This document shows positions 41,711-51,072 of a stretch of DNA of 64,000 bases, piece after piece; the first letter of the stretch is position 1; every line of letters starts with the position of its first letter. The position numbers were made by a program, and so were the translations under genes. The notes under the pieces are model-generated. The model had not been told where the DNA came from, ran no database searches, and saw only the letters and a program-made list of their open reading frames with translations. Source of the DNA: Leguminivora glycinivorella (lineage: Eukaryota > Arthropoda > Insecta > Lepidoptera > Tortricidae); contig NC_062998.1 of the NCBI RefSeq assembly GCF_023078275.1, forward strand, positions 15,823,916-15,887,915. The letters are read 5' to 3'.

Positions 41711-43157
41711 TGTTGTAAATAATATAATTAGTCTTTGCTCATTTAACTGTCGCAGTATAAAGCGATCTATCGACGATGTAAGACAATTATGCAAAAATAT
41801 GGATGTAATAGCCTTACAGGAAACCTGGCTTTTGAACTGTGAAATGGCATTTCTTAGCACGATTAGTGACGAGTTTGCGTACACTGGGACATCGGCGGTC
41901 GATTCGTCGGCTGGTATGTTGCGCGGGCGGCCCTACGGCGGAACTGCGCTACTGTGGCGTAAACAACGTTTTCCCGCTATATTAGTGATTCAATGTGATA
42001 ACCCCAGAATCAGTGCGATCAAGATAGATTCTGGTAATAAAGCTATCTTAGTGTTTAGTGTGTACATGCCGAATAACTGTGCGGATAATCTGCCCGAGTT
42101 TGTACAATGCGTGAGTACTATAAATAACATAGTTATAGAGTGTGACGTGGAGACCGTATTCGTGTTAGGTGATTTTAACGCGCACCCGGGCGAGTTGTTT
42201 TGTAATGAGTTGTTAAGTTTTTGTGCCGAACAGGATTGGATATGTGCGGATCTACATATGTTAGGTATTTACTCAGACTCATTTACATATTTAAGTGAAG
42301 CCCACGGGTGTGAGCGGTGGTTAGACCACTGCGTAACAACGAAAGCCGGGTTGCAAACGATTGTTGACATTTCTATTACCCATGGCGTTTTCTGTTCGGA
42401 CCATTACCCCTTAACAGTGCAGTGTAATATTAATGTAATTAAACCTAAGCTTTATAATGTTAAGATCAATTTAGAGGGAAAACAAACGTTGTGGGGTGAG
42501 CGTACATCTTTAGAATCCGAAAAATATACCCAGAAATGTAATATTTTGCTAAGCCAAGTGGACTTACCGGCTGACCTTAGTGCCTGTGTTGACAAATGCT
42601 GTAATAACCAAGACCATCATAAGTTGTTAGATAAACTGTATCAAAAAATTGTTACTGTATTATGTGAGGCATCAGTACATAGTAAAAAGGTCACAAGTAC
42701 TAGTAGATCAAGGTCGGGTAGGATCATTGGATGGAACAAGCATGTTAGCGCTGCGCATAGGGAGGCCAGGCTTTGCTTCCAGAACTGGGTTTTGTGCGGA
42801 AGACCTAAGTCAGGTCCTATATATACTGCGATGTGCACCAGCCGTAATATATTTAAATCTAGACTGAGATGGGTTCAAAACCATCAGGAACAAATAAGAA
42901 TGGATTTGCTTGCTGCGCATCACGGTAAGAATGACTTTCGTAGTTTTTGGAAGCTCACTAAGCGAATGGAGGCGAGACCTGGACTTCCTGTCAGTGTTGA
43001 CGGTATCAATGATGCTAAGGGGGTGGCGAATATGTTTAGGAGCATTTTAGTGTTAAATCCTCGCTGTGTGGGGACAGGGACATGCCTGTGCTCGACGCTG
43101 AACCTGGAAGTGACCGTCAAGTGTGTTTTAGTGCCAATGATGTTGCTAAAGTACTAA
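41703..43157 (+). CDS. LINE ORF2, endonuclease part (5' segment before frameshift)
   Basis: Encodes an exonuclease-endonuclease-phosphatase domain: SFNCRSIKRSIDDVRQLC, DVIALQETWL (catalytic Glu), VLGDFNAHPG and a terminal FCSDHYPLTV. The linker to the RT follows. The authentic frame is lost near 43043: after MFRS the sequence continues meaningfully only in another frame. The last 38 or so codons to the stop at 43157 are therefore read out of frame. One base lost or gained explains it. Confidence 0.85.
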   Translation: MNSVVNNIISLCSFNCRSIKRSIDDVRQLCKNMDVIALQETWLLNCEMAFLSTISDEFAYTGTSAVDSSAGMLRGRPYGGTALLWRKQRFPAILVIQCDNPRISAIKIDSGNKAILVFSVYMPNNCADNLPEFVQCVSTINNIVIECDVETVFVLGDFNAHPGELFCNELLSFCAEQDWICADLHMLGIYSDSFTYLSEAHGCERWLDHCVTTKAGLQTIVDISITHGVFCSDHYPLTVQCNINVIKPKLYNVKINLEGKQTLWGERTSLESEKYTQKCNILLSQVDLPADLSACVDKCCNNQDHHKLLDKLYQKIVTVLCEASVHSKKVTSTSRSRSGRIIGWNKHVSAAHREARLCFQNWVLCGRPKSGPIYTAMCTSRNIFKSRLRWVQNHQEQIRMDLLAAHHGKNDFRSFWKLTKRMEARPGLPVSVDGINDAKGVANMFRSILVLNPRCVGTGTCLCSTLNLEVTVKCVLVPMMLLKY

Positions 43158-44530
43158 AGGATATGAAAAGGGGAAAATCTCCAGGTCACGACTACTTAAG
43201 CGTTGAGCACCTGCAACTTGCTGGTCCTAACTTACCTAGGTTACTGGCATTGCTGTTTAACCTTTGCATCAGTCACTCGTATTTGCCCGAGAACATGATT
43301 AAAACAATAGTAGTCCCGATCGTCAAAAACAAAACCGGTGATATATCTAACAAGACTAACTATAGGCCTATTTCTCTGGCAACCATCGTGGCTAGGGTGC
43401 TCGACGGCCTGCTCAATTTGCAACTGGACAAGTTCTTGCAACTACATGACGCTCAGTTCGGCTTTCGTCCCGGTCTGTCTACCGAGAGCGCAATTACTTG
43501 TCTAAAGCTGGCTGTCGAGTATTATACACGCAGAAAAACGCCTGTGTACGCGTGTTTCTTGGATCTCTCGAAGGCTTTTGACCTCGTAAATTATGACCTA
43601 CTATGGGAAAAGCTGGATAGGGTCAAGTTTCCTAAAGAATTAACCCGTATTTTCAGGTGCTGGTATACAGGCCAGAGAAACAGTGTTAGGTGGGGCGATG
43701 TGTTCTCGGACGAATACGGACTGCAGTGCGGGGTAAGGCAGGGGGGGCTTTCCTCTCCCAAACTGTTTAACCTCTATGTTAACGACTTAATCGGGGAGCT
43801 CAGCAACACACATGTCGGATGCCATGTTGACAGGGTCTGCTTTAACAATATAAGTTATGCTGACGACATGGTGTTGCTGAGCCCCTCGGTTGGGGGTCTG
43901 AATATCCTTTTAGACATTTGTGAGACGTACGCTCGCCAGCACAATTTAAAATATAATGCGCTCAAAAGCGAGTATATGGTTTTTAAAGCGGGTGGCAAGT
44001 GCCCAACGTATGTCCCTCCTATTTTATTGAATGGGCAGATACTGAAGAGGGTGTCGTCTTTCAAATACCTTGGGCATTTGGTAACCGAAGACCTGCGTGA
44101 TGATGCCGACATCGAAAGGGAACGCAGAGCATTGGCAATGAGAGCGAATATGATAGCGCGCAGGTTTCAACGATGTACAGCCCAAGTAAAAATAACACTG
44201 TTTAGATCGTACTGTACATCGATGTATACCTGTAGCCTATGGACAAGATATACTCAGCGTTCGCTAAATGCTCTGCGGGTCCAATACAACGATGCGTTTA
44301 GGGTGCTGTTGCGGCTGCCGCGGTACTGTAGTGCGTCCGGTATGTTTGCTGACGCCAGTGTTGACGGATTTCATGCCACACTTCGCAAGCGTTGTGCCGC
44401 GATGCTCGCCAGGGTCCGGGGTAGCCGCCACAGCCTCTTAACTGTAGTAGCCAGTCGATGGGACAGTTGCCTTTTGAGGCATTGGTGCTCCATGCATGTG
44501 AGCCAAATAAATAAATTTAATTTAATATAA
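43044..44530 (+). pseudogene. LINE ORF2, reverse transcriptase part (3' segment after frameshift)
   Basis: Contains the full RT: MKRGKSPGHDYLSVEHLQLA, NYRPISLATIVARVL, QFGFRPGLSTESAI, FLDLSKAFDLVNYDLL, GVRQGGLSSPKLFN and catalytic YADDMVLLSP (about 43855). It ends SQINKFNLI. There is no internal stop, so apart from the shift at about 43043 the RT looks undamaged. The ATG at 43082 is internal, not a real start. Confidence 0.85.
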
Positions 44531-45243
44531 CTTAACCTAATTTAATTGAATATATAACTATAATTTAATATTATATAAAGTAATGTATTGTAAATTGTTA
44601 ATTGTTAATTGTAAATTTTATTTTATTTAATATTCAATGTAATACGATATGGATTTTAATTGTCCGAAATAAATGAATTTTATTTATTTATTTATTTATA
44701 GGTTGATTCAATCCTTAGTGGAACTTACTAAGGTAATTTAGTTAGCATAATTATTTTTCATGGAATTATTGAACAAGATCTTAATCGATTCAGTTACGTT
44801 GCAAAAGTAAGAGCAATCAAAATTACCTTATTTCATTTGTCTAAGATCTTATCAGGCTCGTATGGAATCACGATGCTTGACTACGACTATCAAAATATTG
44901 ATAGGAGCAACCAAATTTTTTTTAGAGTGTAAAGTGTTTATTATATCACACGAACAGGAAAACTTTCAAAAACGACATTTTTAAATGAATAATAAGATAT
45001 TTGTTCAATTTGTAATGAACTATTAGTGGACGCGTCCGACGCGCACTTGGCTGGCTTTTATATCATATTTAGTCTCGAGTCGTTCACCATGCAAAATTAT
45101 TATTAAACTGGTTAAAAGTTGGTAAGTAGTATGAATGAAGAAATGAAAAAGTCACGTGGAACTCGAACTTGCTAATCCAATACGCACATGTTGATATCTC
45201 AACTTATAGAAACTCTTTACAGTACACGCTACTTAGCCAAAGC

Positions 45244-45469
45244 AGGGGCGGCTCACTCCGCGATCCTTTCGCCGCGCTACAAGTACATGCCGGCGGCCGC
45301 GAGTTCGCGGCCCATTCAGCGGCGACGACCTTCGCGCGGCGCAATAGAATTCAATGTCGTCTGCACGCGTGCGGTCCGTTTGTTAATGTAGGTAAGAATT
45401 TAGAATGGCGGCGTTTTGTGAACATCAAAGGAGTGAGCCTTCTGTACTTGTACTATTATATATTCTGTG
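45244..45469. mobile_element. hAT-like element, family copy C, inverted and short
   Basis: Ends AGGGGCGGCTCACTCCGCG and TATATATTCTGTG. Flanks GCCAAAGC (45236-45243) and GCCAAAGT (45470-45477) agree at 7 of 8 positions. 226 bp, an internal deletion relative to copies A and B, in opposite orientation. Confidence 0.7.
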
Positions 45470-45477
45470 GCCAAAGT

Positions 45478-46632
45478 CACAATCGCTTATGCTTTGAGCG
45501 TATCATGCTAACCAGAGAAACCTCCCCGCTGGGTTGGTCTGTTACAGCTACAGCTTACAACTGGCTCTCCTTATCGCTCTTTTGTACCGTGTTTTGATCA
45601 CCACGTAAAAGGTAGTCACTTCAGTTAGGTCGGCAGGTATATGACAAAATGACAAACCACATGAACCCAGGTTTACTTGCACTTCACACTTTTCTTACTA
45701 TAGTTACAATATTAGTACGAAGTAAAAAGTTAGAAAGGAGACTCCCACTATATGACGGCACTCCTATCCTAGAGAACCCGAGTTTTAAATAGGGCCCATT
45801 TAGATGGTACGAGAGCTAGCATACGAGTTTTATTATTTGATGGCTGTACAAAATTGTACGTAACTTCAACAGCACGTAATGTAACTATAATCGCATGCAA
45901 GTTCGCATGTCGTCAAAATCAGACCTAAGTGTCCGGTCGAAACATTGTTTGACTCGAAACAGAAGTTTGTTTTTGGCCCTTGTTTCACCCGAAACAATTT
46001 TAGGCACGTTAAAATTGTTGAATAATTGTCAATAAGGGCGGAACCAGCTTTGTAGCCAGGGAAGTTCACGTGGCCAAATTCTAGCTATGGTCTGAAAACG
46101 AGAGTTTTTTCAGGCGTATTTATAAAATACTTTCAGTGACCCCGTATGGTTTAGTAACTTTGTGCCGAAACGGAACCTTCCGAAAAGACCATATTGTGTG
46201 TAAATAACGCATATTTCTTCAAATCCAGGGACTCACAATGAATGGTGTATTAGGTGTATATTCCATTGACCTAGAACAGGACAGGAATCTACCAACCCTG
46301 ACAGGCCAAGGCATTCTAATCCGGACCTCGGCAAAAACCCGGTATTCCGCGGATGTGTTTGGCTAATCTTATGAAACCGAAACCGGTCCTGGCCATCAGG
46401 GCTTGTTAATAACGTTGTCATTACGGTAAAACGTTAAATTCCAAAAATACCTTAGTATCGGTAGTTTTTTTAACGTTACTTGCTAACCTTTAAAAAATTA
46501 ATGCTGCTTTGCCACACCGCGCTACCATCGCTGTTGGTTACATTACATGGCATCGTTGCCAACTTGCACCGGACAGCGCGAGGCCAGGCGGACAGGACAC
46601 GCTGTTTTAGGGACCATCCATACTTATAAGGC
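45478..46632. other. Unassigned 1.15 kb
   Basis: No coding similarity, clear inverted repeats or target duplications seen. Open frames here are short and lack protein-like composition. Confidence 0.4.
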
Positions 46633-46748
46633 ACCGGCCACACCAGAGCGTCGCGTGTCTCGGGGCGCGCAACGGACGTCGGCGCCACGCCACCTGAGTG
46701 TAATTCAAAAAGCGTCTCCTCAGTACGCGACGCTCTGGTGTGGCCGGT
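46633..46748. repeat. Foldback element, about 116 bp
   Basis: Arms ACCGGCCACACCAGAGCGTC and GACGCTCTGGTGTGGCCGGT are perfect over 20 bp. The centre carries GTCTCGGGGCGCGCAACGGA and TCAAAAAGCGTCTCCTCAGT, both repeated in the adjacent cluster. Confidence 0.7.
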
Positions 46749-46818
46749 CACTAAGACGGAGACGCATGTCTCGGGGCGCGCAACGGACGTCTCCGCCACA
46801 CCGAATGAATGTAATTCA

Positions 46819-47478
46819 AAAAACCGGCCAAGAGCGTGTCGGGCCACGCTCAGTGTAGGGTTCCGTAGTTTTCCGTATTTTTCTCAAAAACTACAAAACC
46901 TATCAAGTTCAAAATAATTTTCCTAGAAAGTCTTTATAAAGTTCTACTTTTGTGATTTTTTTCATATTTTTTAAACATATGGTTCGAAAGTTAGAGGGGG
47001 GGGGACGCACTTTTTTTTCCTTTAGGAGCGATTATTTCCGAAAATATTAATATTATCAAAAATCGATCTTAGTAAACCCTTATTCATTTTTAAATACCTA
47101 TCCAACAATATATCACATGATGGGGTTGGAATGAAAAAAATATCAGCCCCCACTTTACATGTAGGGGGGGGTACCCCAATAAAACATTTTTTTCCATTTT
47201 TTATTTTTGCACTTTGTTGGCGTGATTGATATACATATTGGTACCAAATTTCAGCTTTCTAGTGCTAACGGTTACTGAGATTATCCGCGGACGGACGGAC
47301 GGACGGACGGACGGACGGACGGACGGACGGACGGACGGACGGACGGACGGACGGACGGACGGACGGACGGACGGACGGACGGACGGACGGACGGACGGAC
47401 GGACGGACGGACGGACGGACGGACAGACAGACATGGCGAAACTATAAGGGTTCCTAGTTGACTACGGAACCCTAAAAA
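46819..47478 (+). mobile_element. GGTTCCG repeat, (GGAC)34 expansion copy
   Basis: Same subfamily as 39518-40075, inserted into an A-rich spot of a GC-rich foldback sequence. The uninterrupted site GTAATTCAAAAAGCGTCTCC is seen at 46699-46718. Confidence 0.8.
47289..47424. repeat. GGAC tetranucleotide microsatellite, 34 units
   Basis: 136 bp of perfect GGAC. The corresponding tract is 10 units at 39982-40021 and 11 units at 49183-49226 in sister copies. Open frames across it are artefacts. Confidence 0.9.
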
Positions 47479-47611
47479 CGTCTCCTCAGTACATTTTGTA
47501 TAGGAAGGATGTAAGACGCGGCCCAGGCGGCGTGGCGGTGGCGTGGCGCGCGCCGCGCCGCCTGGGGGCGCGTCTTACGTCCTTCCTATACAAAATGTAC
47601 TGAGGAGACGT
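47478..47611. repeat. Long near-perfect GC-rich palindrome
   Basis: Arms of about 60 bp, from ACGTCTCCTCAGTACATTTT to its complement AAAATGTACTGAGGAGACGT, with about 3 mismatches and a GC-rich centre. It would form a stable hairpin as single strand. Confidence 0.85.
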
Positions 47612-47754
47612 CCGTTGCGCGCCCCGAGACACGCGACGCTTAAGTGGGAACGCTGCCTTACGCGAATTACTAAAAGTTGTACCAGCAATATCAGCTTACA
47701 CGACGAAGGCCGCAAAAATATCTGACACGATGATATTGCTCAGTAGGGTCGGCT

Positions 47755-48036
47755 CACACGGCAGCGGCCGACAGCGGCCGGCAGTAATCGGCAGTAGCCG
47801 GCAGCAATCGGCAGCGGCCAGCAGCAATCGGCAGCGGCCGGCAGCGGCGAACAGTGGGTGGCGTGGCAGGGGCCGGCAGCTTAGCCGGCGGCAATTTTAA
47901 ACTTTATCTACATAATTTTAAAAGACCAATATCACTTGACTAACTCAAACAGGTCGGTAGATAAAGTTTAAAACTATTTCACACTAAAAGTGCTCGCCGC
48001 GTCGCTGCCGGCCGCTGCCATTCCGGTGTGAGCCGA
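47755..48036. mobile_element. MITE with CGGCAG-rich minisatellite
   Basis: Ends GTCGGCTCACACGGCAGCGG and CGGTGTGAGCCGAAT are inverted. The left half is an irregular tandem of CGGCAGCAAT / CGGCAGCGGC units (47762-47850). Confidence 0.55.
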
Positions 48037-48138
48037 ATCTAAGCGAATCACATATTTTTGCGGCCTTCGAAGAGTAACATATAATTGCTGGTGACTGAAC
48101 TTGAAACTTGGCGAAGAGGAAAAGGAAATAAGATTTTT

Positions 48139-48598
48139 CAGTACAGGTGGTGTTTTTTATACGCACTAGTGCGAGAAGTGGTTCATTTCTTGTCAGGTCG
48201 ATACGTCGGAGGGCTATCTGTACTGAAAAACGTCGTACGGTACACGTGCGAAAAGGAAATTCGTAACTTGTGTCGATTTAAAACAGTCCCTTCGGTCGTG
48301 TTTTCATTTATCGCCAGATGGCCACGCGTTCCGAACTTCCTTTTTACGCACTTGTATCGTAATGTACTATTTCAGTACTGATGGTGTTTTTTTACGCACT
48401 AGTGCGAGAAGGGGTTCATTATATGTCAGGTCGAAACTTCGGAGGGCCATCTGTACTAAAAACGATACACGTGCGAAAGGGCAATTCGTAACTCGTGTCG
48501 ATTCAAAACACTCTCTTCGGTCGTGTTTTAATTTATGGCCACTCGTTTCAAAATTCCTTTTATACTCACTTGTATCTTAATGTACTATTTTATACAGC
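48139..48598. repeat. Tandem duplication, about 230-bp unit, two copies
   Basis: Both copies run TTTTCAGTAC-GG...TGGTGTTTTTT, ACGCACTAGTGCGAGAAG, TCGTGT..GTCGATT.AAAACA, CTTCGGTCGTGTTTT and CACTTGTATC.TAATGTACTA. The second begins near 48371. Each contains TACACGTGCGAAA. Confidence 0.75.
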
Positions 48599-48712
48599 AC
48601 AAACAGAAAATCTAAAAACCTGCATTAAAGAATAAATATAAAGAATATAAATTGTTATACATCTAACCTACAACTAATTTTAGTACTTGATGACTATGTA
48701 TTACCTGCAGTT

Positions 48713-49279
48713 AAAAAACCGGCCAAGAGCGTGTCGGGCCACGCTCAGTATAGGGTTCCGTAGTTTTTCGTATTTTTCTCAAAAACTACTGAACCTATCA
48801 AGTTCAAAACAATTTTCCTGGAAAGTCTTTATAAGGTTCTACTTTTGTGATTTTTTTCATATTTTTTAAACATATGGTTCAAAAGTTAGAGGGGGGGGGA
48901 CGCACTTTTTTTTCCTTTAGGAGTGATTATTTCCGAAAATATTAATATTACCAAAAAATAATCTTAGTAAACTCTTATTCATTCTTAAATACCTATCGAA
49001 CAATATGTCACACATTGGGGTTGGAATGAAAAAAATATCAGCCCCCACTTTACATGTAGGGGGGGTACCCTAATAAAACATTTTTTTCCATTTTTTATTT
49101 TTGCACTTTGTTGGCGTGATTGATATACACATTGGTACCAAATTTCAGCTTTCTAGTGCTTACGGTTACTGAGATTATCCGCGGACGGACGGACGGACGG
49201 ACGGACGGACGGACGGACGGACGGACAGACAGACATGGCGAAACTATAAGGGTTCCTATTTGACTACGGAACCCTAAAA
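48713..49279 (+). mobile_element. GGTTCCG repeat, (GGAC)11 copy
   Basis: Starts AAAACCGGCCAAGAGCGTGT and ends GACTACGGAACCCTAAAAAA. It abuts the next copy of the family with no spacer. Confidence 0.75.
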
Positions 49280-50037
49280 AACCGGCCAAGTGCGAGTACA
49301 AGAAGAGCATAAGCGCCTCCTTTAATAAAGGCACTAAAGTCATTTTTACGAATAATCGATATTTTGAACAATTTCTAAAAAAACGAAACAGAAATGAATT
49401 TATATGTTAATATTCAAATGCGTTCACACAATTTCAAGAGATTTGGTAACTCCTTGCAGCGGCAGTGAGTGAAATTCGTAACTTACGCTTGACAGCGGCA
49501 GTGAGTGAAATTCGTAATTTGATTTTTTTGTTTTAAGTCCGACTTACGCTTGACAGCGGCAGTGAGTGAAATTCGTAATTTGATTTTTTTGTTTTAAGTC
49601 CGACTTACGCTTGACTGTAGATTTCTAATAGGTTTTCCTGTAATCTTTAGATTTAAGGCTATCTCGTGTAAAATTTTACGCTTAGTAGTTTCAGAGATAA
49701 TGGTCATTTTTTGCCTATTTTCTTAAATTACTTGAAGACTAAAAATTATTTAAAAATATGTCTTTGAAATACTTATAAAAAGCTCTTTCATTTGATATGT
49801 AACATAATATAGTTCAAAAAACTTTAATTTTTAATTTTCACTTTTCCCCCCAAAAGTGGTCCCTATAATTAAATTTTCTTAATTACTTTTCCGTCTTTGG
49901 GTCATAGGTTAGCACATGAGTACCAAATTTCATGTTAATCGGTTCAGTAGTTTTGGAGAAAATTGGCTGTGACAGACGGACTGACAGACGCACAAGTGAT
50001 CCTATAAAGGTTCCGTTTTTCAGGTACGGAACCCTAA
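49280..50037 (+). mobile_element. GGCCAAGTGCGAG repeat, unsplit relative of 35411-38440
   Basis: Begins ACCGGCCAAGTGCGAGTACA and ends GGTACGGAACCCTAAA. AGAAATGAATTTATATGTTA near 49395 is the uninterrupted form of the Tc1/mariner target at 35554. It contains a 65-bp tandem array (49455-49620). Confidence 0.7.
49455..49620. repeat. 65-bp tandem repeat, about 2.5 units
   Basis: Units of CAGCGGCAGTGAGTGAAATT, CGTAATTTGATTTTTTTG, TTTTAAGTCCGACTTACGCT. The last two are almost identical. Confidence 0.8.
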
Positions 50038-50503
50038 ACAGTACCATAAGCTTGATTGCTTAAGAGGAAACATGATGTTTCTCTTTCGACTTGGGTTAGG
50101 TAAAATACCTACCCATTGGAGTGACGAGAGTGGCTCGTAATATTAATATGATAAGGACAATTAAGTCGGGAGGCAAGATAATGAGGATTTTCATATAAGT
50201 CTCTATAACAGGGTTTGGCCCTTTGCTGTTTACTAATCCAAAACAAATAGCTGAATCTTGAAAATCTAAATGATAGCCAAATTGTCTGTTTTGCTTGTTA
50301 CCTAATTAAGTAATAGTGTTGTGATTAATAATATAATTTGCATATCATTTCTCTTTACCACATAGTAGTCAATTAATCAGTGATTTGCCATGTTACTTAA
50401 AATTTAATCTAACTTTATTTTAATCCAATGTTTAAGTTGCTCTAGTTTCCCCTAATATGTTTTAATTCTTTCGGGTTAAATGTAGGCACCCACTGTGTAT
50501 AAA
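50038..50503. other. Unassigned stretch before the Copia element
   Basis: AT-rich, with no recognised feature. Confidence 0.4.
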
Positions 50504-50508
50504 CTAGG

Positions 50509-50845
50509 TGATAAAGGCAGAAGCGAGCCCTGGTGGAAACGTGATGACGGCATGAAGCGAAGGCGATATGTATTCAATTAAATAAAAACGTCTTGAGCAC
50601 TCAACAAATTGTTTTATTTATTCCATATAAATAACGATACAATTTGCTTACATCCTTTAAGGATGTATCACGATTAAACCTCACATTATAATATAGTAAA
50701 TTAGACTAGAACTATTAATCGGCCATTGCAGAGCTCAGATAAAAAGGAAGTGACAAAGCCGGAAGAGAAAGCCAGTCTAGAACTGTCAAAAATATTGGTA
50801 TTGCCAGTACAATTATGAAAAGGGTATATTACACGTTTTCCAATA
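50509..50845 (-). repeat. Copia 3' LTR
   Basis: Minus-strand reading starts TATTGGAAAACGTG and ends GCCTTTATCA. The 5' LTR shows no difference on visual comparison. Confidence 0.92.
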
Positions 50846-51072
50846 CTCCTCCTTACACTTTACATATTGTGATATCAATACCAAGTGAGTATTTTTATAT
50901 AAGCATGGCTCTACATATGGCTTACTTATAAAATACATGCTGCACGCTTAGAGTTTAAAAATAAAAAAAACAGGTACATATATTCTAAGTCATGCGGCTA
51001 AAATTATATACAATAGGAATGAATTTCAAATTTAAAAATAATAACATAATACATAAGAGAGATGAGCTTTAG

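Larger units (their letters stand above)
40283..44699 (+). mobile_element. Two-ORF non-LTR retrotransposon (CR1/Jockey group), frameshifted
   Basis: ORF1 (40346-41710), then ORF2 (41703 to 44530) with endonuclease and reverse transcriptase, a 3' UTR and a TTTA-repeat tail (44680-44699). The 5' end is set only approximately. Clade within the CR1/Jockey group is not resolved. Confidence 0.85.

Noticed and set aside
47201..47447. Open frames across the GGAC tract on both strands
   Set aside because: A four-base repeat without stops is open in several frames; the translated RTDG/SVRP repeats are artefacts.
49455..49620. CRISPR-like regular repeats
   Set aside because: Simple tandem repeat without unique spacers, in a eukaryotic genome.
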